The notes below the pieces were generated by a model. That model saw only the letters and a list, made by a program, of their open reading frames with translations. It did not search any database and had not been told where the DNA came from. The translations under genes and the position numbers were made by a program. From NCBI RefSeq assembly GCF_947581785.1, contig NZ_CANPVO010000034.1:1-37092 (forward strand): DNA of 37,092 nt, in the 5' to 3' direction. Of this stretch, positions 9,177 to 17,483 are shown in pieces. This stretch comes from Candidatus Palauibacter polyketidifaciens (GTDB lineage Bacteria > Gemmatimonadota > Gemmatimonadetes > Palauibacterales > Palauibacteraceae). Each line of letters opens with the position of its first letter. The first letter of the stretch is position 1.

Positions 9177-11680
9177 ACATCTCGTTCAACTGGATCGACG
9201 AACTCGTCGGACTGCGCGAGGAGTTAAGCGACCCGCAGGTTCTGGCCGAGCGGCTGACCATGACCGCCGCCGCGGTGGAGAAGATCGAGACGGTGGGCGC
9301 GGGACTGGACGGGATCGTCGTGTCCCGCGTGCTCGAGACCCGTCCGCACCCGAACGCGGACCGGCTCACTCTGTGCAAGGTGGACCGGGGCGCCGGCGAG
9401 GTGCTCGACGTCGTGTGCGGGGCTCCCGTCATCGCGACCGGAGGGCTCTATCCGCACGTGGCTCCCGGCGGCGAACTCCCCGCCGGCTTTCGCATCGAGA
9501 GCCGGAAGATCCGCGGTGAATTGAGTCACGGGATGCTGTGCTCGGAGGCCGAACTCGAGCTGGGCCGCGACAAGGGAGGCATCATGCGGCTCGCGGACGA
9601 GCTCGAGCCGGGAGCGCCGCTCGCGCCGGCGCTGGGCCTGCCGGACACGCGCCTCACGCTGGACCTGAACCCGAACCGGGTCGACCTCGCCTGCCACGTC
9701 GGCGTGGCGCGGGAAGTGGGAGGCCCCCCGACGCCGCGCGACTTCGGGGGGGCGGCGTGGCGGCCCGAGTGGCGCGACGGCGAGTCGGAGGCGGGCGGGG
9801 CCGGGGTCACGGTCCGCATCGAGGATCTCGACCGGTGTCCGCGCTACATGGCCGCCGTCATCCGGGGGGTCAGGGTCGGGCCGTCGCCGGCGTGGCTCGC
9901 GGGCCGGCTGCTCGCGGTGGGGGCGCGCCCGATCAGCAACGTCGTCGACGCGACGAACTACGTCCTGCACGAGTACAACCAGCCTCTGCACGCCTTCGAT
10001 CTCGCGCGGCTGTCGGGAGCGGAGATCCGGGTGCGCGCGGCCGTGTCCGGCGAGCCGCTGACGACGCTCGATGGACAGGAGCACAAGGTCGCGCCGGAAC
10101 AGACGGTGATCGCCGACCGCGATCGCGCGATCGCCTTCGCGGGGGTCATGGGAGGGCTCGACACGGAGGTGACGGAAGACACGGTCGATCTGCTCATCGA
10201 GTGCGCGTCGTTCGACCCGTCCGGCGTGCGGCGGACGCGGACCCGCGCGGGACTTTCCACCGACGCGTCCTATCGCTTCGAGCGGGGGATCGATGTCCAC
10301 GCCCAGGAGCGTGCGCTCGCGCGCTGCGTGGAACTCATCGTCGCTACCGCAGGCGGCGAGGCGGACCTCATCGGCCTCCGCGCGGGTCCGGCGCCGGCCC
10401 CGGTTCCGCCGATCGACGTCCGCGTCAGTCGCGTGAACCAGGTACTCGGCTTCGGGCTCGATGGGGCGGAGGTCCGCGCGGCGCTCGATCCGATCGGCTT
10501 CAAGGCCCTCTCCGACGGGGAGGGTGGTGCCGACGGGGAGGGTGGCGCCGGCGGAAACGGGGCGACCGACGTGCTGCGCATCTCCGTGCCGGGATGGCGC
10601 ACGGACATCGCGCGGGAGATCGACCTGGTCGAGGAAGTCGCGCGCCGGGTCGGGTACGACGCCGGAGCAGGCCAGGACCGCAGGTTCCGGCCGAGTGCGG
10701 TGCCCGCGGATCGGCGCGTCGAAAAGGCGGCCAGAGTGCGGGAGCTGCTCACCGCACGCGGACTCCTCGAAGCTCGCAGCCTGAGCTTCATGCCCGAGGA
10801 CTTCCGGGGGAATCGCGCCGTCGTGCCGGTGCCGAACCCGCTCTCGGCGGAGGAGAGTTGCCTTCGCTCCGCCATGGTCCCCGTGCTGCTTCGGCGGCTG
10901 GAGCATAATTATGCGCGTGGCAACCGCAACGTGCGCCTCTTCGAACTCGGCACCGTGTTCGCGTACGCGGCCGGCGCGGGGCCGGCAGGGGAGGTGGACG
11001 GGACCGGTCGTTTCGAGGAATCCGGAAGGATAGGGGCCATCATCGCCGGCACCCGGCGTCCGGATCACTGGTCGGGGCCGGCACTCGACTACGACCTGTG
11101 GGATCTCAAGGAGATCGCCGGATCGTTCGCGGATCGTCTGTGCGGCGCGACGCTCGTGCCGTTCGACGACGCCGTGGCTCTCGACGCCACGGAGAGCGGC
11201 GCGTCTCTCGCCGGACCGTGGCTCTCCCGCGGCGGATTCCGCGCCGTGAAGGACGGTCGCGTGGTCGGCGTCGCGGGGGTCGTGGACGGGGCGTCGCTCG
11301 ACGCGCCACCGTGGGTTGCGCCCGCGTTCGCACTCGAGTTCGATCTCGCCGCCGTCGAGGGGCGATCCGTGCCCGCCTATCGGAAGACGTCGCCGTTCCC
11401 CGCCGTGCGCCGCGACCTCTCGATGACGGTGCCGCGGGGCGTCCCCGCCGCGGACATCGAGCGGGCCGTGCGGGAAGCGACCTCCGATCTCCTGCGTGAC
11501 GTACGCCTCTTCGACGTTTACTCGGGCGAGGAGATCGAGGGCGGCCGCCTCGGGCTCGCGTGGACGTTTCGCTTCCGGGCTCCCGACCGTACGCTGACGG
11601 ATCAGGACGTCGAGTCGGAGATGTCCGCACTCTCTACCGCCCTGGAGAAACGGTTCGGTGCCAGAATCCGAAGGTCCTGA
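9173..11680 (+). CDS. pheT: Phenylalanyl-tRNA synthetase beta subunit
   Basis: The large PheRS subunit, carrying tRNA recognition and editing of mischarged Tyr-tRNA-Phe. The ATG at 9173 overlaps pheS (ATGA) and gives 835 residues. Domains in order: N-terminal B1, an OB-fold tRNA-binding domain with VLETRPHPNADRLTLCKVD (about 50–70), the B3/B4 editing domain (NVVDATNYVLHEYNQPLHAFD and AFAGVMGG), B5 with DIAREIDLVEEVARRVGYD, the catalytic-like core, and the C-terminal FDX-ACB domain (FPAVRRDLSMTVP to the end). A glycine-rich insert in B5, DGEGGADGEGGAGGNG, comes from an 18-bp tandem repeat. The end overlaps the next small gene by 23 nt. Confidence 0.96.
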   Translation: MNISFNWIDELVGLREELSDPQVLAERLTMTAAAVEKIETVGAGLDGIVVSRVLETRPHPNADRLTLCKVDRGAGEVLDVVCGAPVIATGGLYPHVAPGGELPAGFRIESRKIRGELSHGMLCSEAELELGRDKGGIMRLADELEPGAPLAPALGLPDTRLTLDLNPNRVDLACHVGVAREVGGPPTPRDFGGAAWRPEWRDGESEAGGAGVTVRIEDLDRCPRYMAAVIRGVRVGPSPAWLAGRLLAVGARPISNVVDATNYVLHEYNQPLHAFDLARLSGAEIRVRAAVSGEPLTTLDGQEHKVAPEQTVIADRDRAIAFAGVMGGLDTEVTEDTVDLLIECASFDPSGVRRTRTRAGLSTDASYRFERGIDVHAQERALARCVELIVATAGGEADLIGLRAGPAPAPVPPIDVRVSRVNQVLGFGLDGAEVRAALDPIGFKALSDGEGGADGEGGAGGNGATDVLRISVPGWRTDIAREIDLVEEVARRVGYDAGAGQDRRFRPSAVPADRRVEKAARVRELLTARGLLEARSLSFMPEDFRGNRAVVPVPNPLSAEESCLRSAMVPVLLRRLEHNYARGNRNVRLFELGTVFAYAAGAGPAGEVDGTGRFEESGRIGAIIAGTRRPDHWSGPALDYDLWDLKEIAGSFADRLCGATLVPFDDAVALDATESGASLAGPWLSRGGFRAVKDGRVVGVAGVVDGASLDAPPWVAPAFALEFDLAAVEGRSVPAYRKTSPFPAVRRDLSMTVPRGVPAADIERAVREATSDLLRDVRLFDVYSGEEIEGGRLGLAWTFRFRAPDRTLTDQDVESEMSALSTALEKRFGARIRRS
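10512..10547 (+). repeat. 18-bp tandem duplication inside pheT
   Basis: Two adjacent 18-bp copies (10512–10529 and 10530–10547) differ at one base (T/C) and keep the frame. They encode two DGEGGA-like units in a surface loop of the B5 domain. The near identity suggests a recent slippage duplication. Confidence 0.8.
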
Positions 11681-11918
11681 ACGGCAACGGGAAGTCGAGC
11701 GACTGCTTGACCGCCTCTCGCGGGCGGCAGGCAGCATCGAGACCCGTTTGGAGAAATCCCGGCTCGCCGGCACCAGCGGCCCGCCGACCCCTGACATCGA
11801 GGAGCGACTCAAGACGGTGACGGCGGAGAACCGTCGCCTGCGCGAGACGCTGGCCGAGGCCAGAAAGAAGGCCGTGCGACTGCGTAACCGCCTCGCTCAC
11901 GTGGAGGATGAGGTATGA
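11658..11918 (+). CDS. Small coiled-coil protein between pheT and zapA (unknown function)
   Basis: An 86-residue protein starting at GTG 11658 inside the pheT end (23-nt overlap) and ending in an ATGA overlap with zapA. This tight packing supports a real, coupled gene. It is almost entirely charged and helical: two predicted coiled-coil stretches, EVERLLDRLSRAAGSIETRL and IEERLKTVTAENRRLRETL (continuing to LRNRLAHVEDE), are separated by a short Pro/Gly linker near residues 40–46. It has no signal peptide or membrane segment, so it is cytoplasmic. Because it is coupled to zapA, a role near the division ring (ZapB-like or a ZapA partner) is an attractive guess, but I recognise no family. Confidence 0.75.
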   Translation: MPESEGPERQREVERLLDRLSRAAGSIETRLEKSRLAGTSGPPTPDIEERLKTVTAENRRLRETLAEARKKAVRLRNRLAHVEDEV

Positions 11919-12220
11919 CTTCAGCGGATGAATCGCCGCCGATCGGCGTAACGATCTTCGGCGATCGATACCGGATCCGGACGGACCGGGGTGACGCGCA
12001 CACGCGGGCCTGCGCGAAGTACGTGGACGACGCGATTCAGCGGGCGCACATGACAGGCGTGGCCGAACCTCACCGCGCCGTGGTCCTCGCCGCGCTGGAG
12101 ATCACCGATGAACTCCTCCAAGCCCGCCGGGAGGTCGAGCAACTCACGGCCGCCGTTGAGGCGCGAGTCACGGAAGTGACCGAACGGCTCGAGTCCATCG
12201 CGGGCAACACCGCGGGGTAG
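11915..12220 (+). CDS. zapA: Cell division protein ZapA
   Basis: ZapA binds FtsZ and promotes bundling of its filaments at the division ring. The 101 residues fit the family. The N-terminal globular part shows VTIFGDRYRIRTDRGDAHTR followed by CAKYVDDAIQRA, the usual I(F/L)G..Y.(L/I)...........A.YVD pattern. The C-terminal half, from about residue 48 (HRAVVLAALEITDELLQARRE), is a long coiled coil ending VTERLESIAG. The ATG at 11915 overlaps the preceding stop by 4 nt. It precedes a structured intergenic RNA and rny. Confidence 0.9.
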   Translation: MTSADESPPIGVTIFGDRYRIRTDRGDAHTRACAKYVDDAIQRAHMTGVAEPHRAVVLAALEITDELLQARREVEQLTAAVEARVTEVTERLESIAGNTAG

Positions 12221-12229
12221 GTCCCGCCG

Positions 12230-12425
12230 TTCCTCCGCGGAGCCGCGGGCCCGCCGTCCGCTTGCGGCGTGCAGAATCCCGAGCAACGTTTCCATAGGTG
12301 TTGTGCTGTCCGTAAGGCGGCCTCGCACGAGCGTGGCCCCAGCTTCAGATAGATGATCGCACGGAGCGCATCGTTCCGTCCGATCTGAGCGGCATGCACC
12401 GGTGGACGAGTCCGCCGGTTTTTTT
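12230..12425 (+). ncRNA. ssrS: Structured RNA between zapA and rny, candidate 6S RNA
   Basis: The 238-bp gap from the zapA stop to the rny start has no convincing ORF but dense secondary structure. CCGCTTGCGG (about 12257–12266) can pair with CCGTAAGGCGG (12310–12320). A hairpin GGCC-t-CGC-acga-GCG-t-GGCC spans 12319–12338. GATCG-c-ACGGA pairs with TCCGT-c-CGATC (12355–12385), with GCTTCAGAT/ATCTGAGC as a competing outer stem. The unit ends in a strong intrinsic terminator. Position next to zapA and the size of about 180–200 nt suggest 6S RNA, the regulator that mimics an open promoter and binds RNA polymerase; zapA–ssrS linkage is known in many bacteria. I could not draw the full 6S rod by hand, so identity is tentative. 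The 5' end is approximate. Confidence 0.45.
12398..12425 (+). terminator. Intrinsic terminator before rny
   Basis: ACCGGTGGA (12398–12406) pairs with TCCGCCGGT (12411–12419), including one T·G pair, across a CGAG tetraloop. Seven T follow (12419–12425). This is the strongest Rho-independent terminator in the window. It lies 33 nt before the rny ATG, so it ends the zapA/ncRNA transcript or attenuates rny. Confidence 0.85.
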
Positions 12426-12458
12426 GTTCATAGATGGTTCGAGGATTGGAGTCTGGCC

Positions 12459-14030
12459 ATGCTGGAATCCATCACCGTGCCGACGATGCTGTTGGCCATC
12501 GCAGGTCTCGTGGCGGGGGGCGTCGCAGGGATCCTGATCGAGCGACGGGGCCTGCGCCGGGCGCGCGGCCGCCTTGAGAGCGATGGGCGGGATATCATTG
12601 AATCCGCCCGGCTGGAGGCGGGCAGCCTCCGGAAGGCGGCGGAGCTGGCGGGGCGCGAAGAGGCGCAACGTCTCCGGGAGGAATCAGCCAGGGAAGCGGA
12701 GCGCCGGCGCGCCGAGCTGGAGCGGCTGGAGCAGCGGACGCTCGAGCGGACCGAGACGCTCGAACAGAAGCTCGAGAAGATCGACCAGCGGCAGGAGCGG
12801 GTGGATCGGAGTCGCGAGCAGATCGAGGCGGAGCGTGGCGAACTCGATACGCGGGCGAAGGAACTCGTCGACCGCGAGCGGGAACTCGGAAGGCGCCTCG
12901 AGGAGATCGCGGGCATCAGCCGGGAAGCCGCGCGCCGAGAGTTGATCGGCCAGATTCGCGACCAGGCGCGGGCGGATGCCGCGCAGCACGTGCGGGAGGT
13001 CACCGAACGCGCCCGGAACGAGGCCGAACGGGAAGCCCGCAAGATCATCTCCCAGGCGATCGAGAAGCTCTCCGTAGATCATTCCTCCGAAGCCGCCGTC
13101 TCCGTCGTCACCCTTCCCAGCGATGACATGAAGGGCCGGATCATCGGACGGGAGGGCCGGAACATCCGGTCCTTCGAAGCCGCCACGGGCGTCGATGTGG
13201 TCGTGGACGATACGCCCGAGGCCGTCATCCTCTCCTGCTTCGATCCCGTCCGCCGCGAAGTCGCGCGGCTGGCGATGGATCGCCTCGTCGGCGACGGCCG
13301 GATCCACCCGGGTCGCATCGAGGAGGTCGTGGAGAAGGCGCAGGAAGATGTCCAGGCGACGATGCGGAAGGCGGCTGACGAGGTCCTGTACGAACTCGGC
13401 ATCCACGACCTGCACCCGAAACTCCGCGAAGTTCTCGGCGTCCTCCGCTTCCGGACCAGCTATGGGCAGAACCAGTTGCAGCACGCGCACGAGGTCGCGC
13501 TCATCGGGGCGACGATGGCGGCGGAGCTGTCGCTCGATCCGCAACTCGTGAAGCGCATGGGCCTGCTGCACGACATCGGCAAGGGGCTCACGCACGAGAA
13601 GGAGGGGAGCCACGTCGAGATCGGCTACGATCTGTGCAAGCAGTGCGGGGAGAAGGACGGCGTGCTGAACGCGATCCGCGCGCACCACGGCGAGGAACCC
13701 GCCCGTTACCCGGAGACCTTCCTCGTCACCGCGGCGGACGCGATCTCGGGCGCCCGTCCCGGCGCCCGGCGGGAGTCGTTTGAGCACTACGTGAAGCGAT
13801 TGGAGAAACTGGAGGAGATCGCGAGTTCGTGGGACGGGGTCGAGAAGGTCTACGCGATTCAGGCGGGGCGGGAGATCCGGATCATGGTGACGCCGGACAA
13901 GATTTCCGACGAGGAGATGGCGAGGCTGTCGGAGCGGACGGCCCGCCGCATCGAGAACGAGTTGCAGTATCCGGGGCAGATCAAGGTCGTCGTCGTGCGA
14001 GAGTCGCGAACCGTGGATTTCGCGCGCTGA
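12459..14030 (+). CDS. rny: Ribonuclease Y
   Basis: A membrane-anchored endoribonuclease that initiates mRNA decay. The ATG at 12459 has GGAG 7 nt upstream and gives 523 residues, the normal length. Longer readings would begin inside the terminator hairpin. Order: N-terminal membrane segment VPTMLLAIAGLVAGGVAGIL (about 6–25); a long charged coiled coil (to about 200); a KH RNA-binding domain with DDMKGRIIGREGRNIRSFE; and an HD phosphohydrolase domain with the HD pair at 371–372 (LLHDIGKGLTHEKEGSH) and the later AADAISGARPGARR. All expected metal ligands of the HD motif appear present. It is followed by folD after 47 bp. Confidence 0.97.
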   Translation: MLESITVPTMLLAIAGLVAGGVAGILIERRGLRRARGRLESDGRDIIESARLEAGSLRKAAELAGREEAQRLREESAREAERRRAELERLEQRTLERTETLEQKLEKIDQRQERVDRSREQIEAERGELDTRAKELVDRERELGRRLEEIAGISREAARRELIGQIRDQARADAAQHVREVTERARNEAEREARKIISQAIEKLSVDHSSEAAVSVVTLPSDDMKGRIIGREGRNIRSFEAATGVDVVVDDTPEAVILSCFDPVRREVARLAMDRLVGDGRIHPGRIEEVVEKAQEDVQATMRKAADEVLYELGIHDLHPKLREVLGVLRFRTSYGQNQLQHAHEVALIGATMAAELSLDPQLVKRMGLLHDIGKGLTHEKEGSHVEIGYDLCKQCGEKDGVLNAIRAHHGEEPARYPETFLVTAADAISGARPGARRESFEHYVKRLEKLEEIASSWDGVEKVYAIQAGREIRIMVTPDKISDEEMARLSERTARRIENELQYPGQIKVVVVRESRTVDFAR

Positions 14031-14077
14031 CACGGGCTGACAACAGACTGACAACGAGCCAACGACGGAGAGATTGG

Positions 14078-14989
14078 ATGACGGCGCAGCTCATCGACGG
14101 GAAGCGGATCGCGGCCGAGATCCGGGCGGAAGTGGCGGAACGGACGCAGGGCCTTTCGGAGCGGGGAATTCGGCCCGGCCTCGGCGTCGTCCTCGTCGGC
14201 GACGATCCCGCCTCGCACGTCTACGTGCGGATGAAAACGCGGGCCTGCAACGAGGCCGGAATCTACGCCCGCGACATTACGCCGCCCGCCGACGTCGGCC
14301 GCGCGGAGCTCCTCGGCATCGTCGATGAGCTGAATGCGGATCCGGCCATCCACGGGATTCTCGTACAGCTTCCCCTGCCTCGACACCTCGACGAACACGA
14401 AGTGACGGAGAGGATCGATCCGGCCAAGGACGTCGACGGATTCCATCCCGTGAACCAGGGCCGAATGTCCCAGGGGGACGCGAGTGCGTTCCGCCCGGCC
14501 ACGCCAGCCGGCGTGCAGGAACTCATCCGGAGGACCGGTGTGGAGACCTCCGGCGCCCACGTCGTCATCGTCGGCCGTTCGAATATCGTCGGCATGCCGA
14601 TGTCACAGATCATGCTCCAGAAGGAACCCGGGGCGAACGCCACGGTGACCGTGGCCCACAGCCGGACAGCGGACCTCGGCGCCGTGACGCGCCAGGGGGA
14701 GATCCTCATCGTCGCCGTCGGCGTTCCCGGCATCGTCCGTGGCGACATGGTGCGGGAGGGGGCCGTCGTAATCGATGTGGGAGTGAACCGGGTGGACGAC
14801 CCGACCACGGAGCGGGGCTATCGGCTCGTCGGTGATGTGGCGTTCGACGAGGCGGTCGAGCGCGCGAGCTGGATCACCCCGGTCCCCGGCGGTGTGGGAC
14901 CCATGACGATCGCCATGCTCCTCCGAAACACCGTGCGGTCGGCGGAGCGGACCGCACGCCTCGCCGCGGCGGTGACGGCGTCGGGTTGA
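14078..14989 (+). CDS. folD: Methylenetetrahydrofolate dehydrogenase / cyclohydrolase
   Basis: The bifunctional cytoplasmic enzyme that interconverts 5,10-methylene-THF and 10-formyl-THF, feeding purine and formyl-Met synthesis. The ATG at 14078 has GGAGAGA about 7 nt upstream and gives 303 residues. Signature elements are VGDDPASHVYVRMKTRACNE (which holds the catalytic Tyr and Lys), GILVQLPLPRHL, PAKDVDGFHP, the NADP-binding VIVGRSNIVGMPMS and the C-terminal TPVPGGVGPMTIAMLLRNT. All key motifs are intact. The stop overlaps the likely xseA start as TTGA. Confidence 0.97.
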   Translation: MTAQLIDGKRIAAEIRAEVAERTQGLSERGIRPGLGVVLVGDDPASHVYVRMKTRACNEAGIYARDITPPADVGRAELLGIVDELNADPAIHGILVQLPLPRHLDEHEVTERIDPAKDVDGFHPVNQGRMSQGDASAFRPATPAGVQELIRRTGVETSGAHVVIVGRSNIVGMPMSQIMLQKEPGANATVTVAHSRTADLGAVTRQGEILIVAVGVPGIVRGDMVREGAVVIDVGVNRVDDPTTERGYRLVGDVAFDEAVERASWITPVPGGVGPMTIAMLLRNTVRSAERTARLAAAVTASG

Positions 14990-16296
14990 AGGTGACGCGT
15001 CAAGCCTCGCTGTTCGGCGCGGCGGAGGTCCGCGATGGCCGCTCCCCGGAAGGCGCGATCACCGTGTCCGACCTGAACGAAGCCGCGCGCGGCGCGCTGG
15101 AGAAGCGGTTCGGCGACCTCTGGGTGCGCGGCGAAGTGACGAACTGGACCTGCTCTTCCGTCGGGCACCGCTACTTCTCTCTCCGGGACCAGGAGCGCGA
15201 CTCCAGCGTCGCGTGCGTCTTCTTCCGCGGAGATGCATGGCGTCTGCCGGCGGATCCGGAGGACGGCATGGAGGTCTTCGTCCGCGGCCGTCCGACCCTC
15301 TACGCGCGGCAGGGCCGGTTCCAGTTGCGCGTACGCGCCATCGAGACGGCGGGCGAGGGGTTGTGGCGGATTGCCTTCGAGCGGCTCCGCCGGAAGCTCG
15401 CGGCGGAGGGCATGCTGGATCCGGAGCGCAAACGGGCGCTGCCCGCGTTCCCACGCCGCGTGGGCGTCGTCACGTCGCGCAAGGGCGCAGCGCTTCACGA
15501 CATCATCACCGTCCTCCGGCGCCGAGCCCCCTGGGTCGAGATCGTCGTCCGCCACTGCCGCGTGCAGGGCGAAGGCGCCGCCGACGAGGTGCGGGCCGCC
15601 CTCCAGCGTCTCGGCGACTGGAGCACCGGCGGTCCGGATCGGAAGCTCGACGCGATCCTCCTGAGCCGGGGCGGCGGGTCGGTGGAGGACCTGTGGTGCT
15701 TCAACGAGGAAACGGCGGTTCGAGCGGTCGCGGCGAGTCCGGTGCCGGTGATCTGCGCCGTCGGTCACGAGGTCGACGTGTCGCTGTGCGAGTTGGTGGC
15801 CGACCTCCGGGCGCCGACGCCCTCCGCGGCCGCGGAACTCGCGGTGCCGGATATCCGGAGCGTACGCGCCTCGCTCGATACGGCCGGCCGAGGCCTGGCT
15901 CGCGGGCTGCGCCGGCTCATCACACGCGGGAGCGACCGGATGGAAGCGCTCGCGCAACGCCTGCCGGCCTCCGCCGGACACGCGCGCGACGTCGCGAAGC
16001 TTCGCCTCGAGACCATGGCGGCCTACCTCCCGGCGGGGATGGAACGGGTGCTCGCCCGCTCGCGTACACGGCTCGCTGGACTGGCCGCCGCGCTCGACGC
16101 CCTGAGCCCGCTCGAGACCGTGGCCCGCGGCTACGCCGTCGCCACCGACCTCGAGGGACGCCGGCTCACGCGCATCGACGACTTCACGCCGAGCCAGCGC
16201 TTCCGCCTGCGGGTCAGGGGGGGACAGGTCGCGGCGACGACGGATACCGTGGAACGTGACGCGGCGAGGCCGGACGCCGGGGAGTCCGACGCGTGA
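14986..16296 (+). CDS. xseA: Exodeoxyribonuclease VII large subunit
   Basis: Exonuclease VII degrades single-stranded DNA to oligonucleotides in repair and recombination. About 436 residues. An N-terminal OB-fold domain (ITVSDLNEAARGALEKRF, LWVRGEVTNWT, GHRYFSLRD) leads into the catalytic domain with VGVVTSRKGAALHDI, ILLSRGGGSVEDLWCFNEE, VICAVGHEVDVSLCELVADLRAPTPSAAAEL, then a coiled-coil C-terminal half for small-subunit binding. The start is TTG at 14986, overlapping the folD stop; GTG at 14992 is equally possible and would remove two residues. The xseB start overlaps its stop. Confidence 0.96.
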   Translation: MKVTRQASLFGAAEVRDGRSPEGAITVSDLNEAARGALEKRFGDLWVRGEVTNWTCSSVGHRYFSLRDQERDSSVACVFFRGDAWRLPADPEDGMEVFVRGRPTLYARQGRFQLRVRAIETAGEGLWRIAFERLRRKLAAEGMLDPERKRALPAFPRRVGVVTSRKGAALHDIITVLRRRAPWVEIVVRHCRVQGEGAADEVRAALQRLGDWSTGGPDRKLDAILLSRGGGSVEDLWCFNEETAVRAVAASPVPVICAVGHEVDVSLCELVADLRAPTPSAAAELAVPDIRSVRASLDTAGRGLARGLRRLITRGSDRMEALAQRLPASAGHARDVAKLRLETMAAYLPAGMERVLARSRTRLAGLAAALDALSPLETVARGYAVATDLEGRRLTRIDDFTPSQRFRLRVRGGQVAATTDTVERDAARPDAGESDA

Positions 16297-16574
16297 GCGA
16301 GCCTTCGGCGGAGTTCGAATTCGAGACGGCGATCGAGGAACTGGAAGGGATCGTCGCGCGCCTCGACCGGGAGGGCATCGGCCTGGACGAGGCGATCGCC
16401 CTCTTCGAGCAGGGGATCGAACGTCTCGGGGAGGCTCGGCGCTGGCTCGAGACGGCGAGCGGCCGGGTCGAGGAACTCATCGCTTCGTCGACGGGAAGAC
16501 TGGAAGCGAAGCCGCTGGAAGGCGTGGAAGCGCCGGACGGAAAGCCGGAGGATCGGCCGGACGGTGAACCGTGA
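16293..16574 (+). CDS. xseB: Exodeoxyribonuclease VII small subunit
   Basis: The small subunit binds along the large-subunit coiled coil and is needed for active Exo VII. 93 residues from the GTG at 16293, which overlaps the xseA stop (GTGA). The family core is clear: FETAIEELEGIVARLDREG, LDEAIALFEQGIERL and WLETASGRVEEL. The last roughly 25 residues are a Pro/Glu/Gly-rich tail that goes beyond the usual domain. The coupled order xseA–xseB should help set subunit ratio. Confidence 0.95.
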   Translation: MSEPSAEFEFETAIEELEGIVARLDREGIGLDEAIALFEQGIERLGEARRWLETASGRVEELIASSTGRLEAKPLEGVEAPDGKPEDRPDGEP

Positions 16575-17476
16575 CCCGCGGGTTGCCGGAGCTGCGTACC
16601 GCCATTGATGCGGAGCTGGAGGGCTGGCTGTCCGAAACGCTGCGCGGGGCGGCCCCGATCGCCGAACCCATTCGGTACGCCGTCCTCGCGAAGGGAAAAA
16701 GAATCCGGCCTCTCCTGTTCGTCGGGGCCTGGGAAGCCGCGGGCGGTGTCGCCGGGCCGCGCGCGGGAAACGGAGCGCGTGGGCTCCACCGCGTGGCGCT
16801 GGGACCCGAACTCGTCCACACGTATTCCCTGATCCACGATGACCTGCCCTGCATGGACGACGACGACCTTCGCCGCGGGCGGCCGACAGTGCATGTCCGG
16901 TACGGGGAGCGCGCCGCGGTCATGACGGGTGCGGCGCTGCTTCCGCTCGCGATCCGCGCCGTGGCCGAGGGTGCCGCGGGGCTGAAGCTGCCGGACCCCG
17001 TCGCGAGCCGACTCATCGGCGTCCTCACCGGGGCGGCGGGCGGGGACGGCATGGTCGGTGGCCAACTTCTCGACCTCCTCGCCGAGAAGCAGAGCGTCAG
17101 CTTCGAGACGCTCGAGCGCATCCATCGCGGCAAGACGGCGCGCCTCATCGCGGCCTGCTGCACGATGGGCGGCGTCGCGGCCCGCGCATCCGAGGACACG
17201 GTCGATCGGCTGACCCGCTTCGGGATTGCGATCGGACTCGCGTTCCAGACGGTGGACGACATCCTCGACGTGACGGGCTCCTCGAGCCGCATGGGGAAGA
17301 TCGGCGGGCGGGACGAGGCCCTGGGTAAGGCGACGACTCCATCGATCCTCGGCCTGGAGGGGGCGAGAGCACGCGCGGAAGAGCTCGGCAGCGAGGCGCT
17401 GGGCGAGATTTCGCCGCTCGCGGGCGCGGACCGGCTGCGCGAAATCGGATGCCTCGTCCTCGAGCGCGACCGCTGA
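16571..17476 (+). CDS. ispA: Short-chain isoprenyl diphosphate synthase (farnesyl/geranylgeranyl type)
   Basis: Condenses isopentenyl diphosphate with allylic diphosphates to make C15–C20 prenyl chains for quinones and cell-wall carriers. 301 residues from a GTG overlapping xseB (GTGA). The first Asp-rich motif is HDDLPCMDDDDLRRGRPTVH and the second is FQTVDDILDVTG; both bind Mg-diphosphate. The KGKRIRPLL block near residue 40 is the IPP-binding signature. The four-residue spacing DDxxxxD is typical of bacterial FPP synthases. Adjacent xseB is the common arrangement, but dxs, often found next, is absent here. Chain length cannot be fixed by eye. Confidence 0.92.
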   Translation: MTRGLPELRTAIDAELEGWLSETLRGAAPIAEPIRYAVLAKGKRIRPLLFVGAWEAAGGVAGPRAGNGARGLHRVALGPELVHTYSLIHDDLPCMDDDDLRRGRPTVHVRYGERAAVMTGAALLPLAIRAVAEGAAGLKLPDPVASRLIGVLTGAAGGDGMVGGQLLDLLAEKQSVSFETLERIHRGKTARLIAACCTMGGVAARASEDTVDRLTRFGIAIGLAFQTVDDILDVTGSSSRMGKIGGRDEALGKATTPSILGLEGARARAEELGSEALGEISPLAGADRLREIGCLVLERDR

Positions 17477-17483
17477 GCGGCCC

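Noticed and set aside
9224..11812. An 862-codon open frame opposite pheT
   Set aside because: Shadow of a certain housekeeping gene; no start signal or domain.
12402..12458. Upstream start for RNase Y inside the terminator hairpin
   Set aside because: It would read through the terminator stem and T-tract; the ATG at 12459 has GGAG and gives the standard TM N-terminus.
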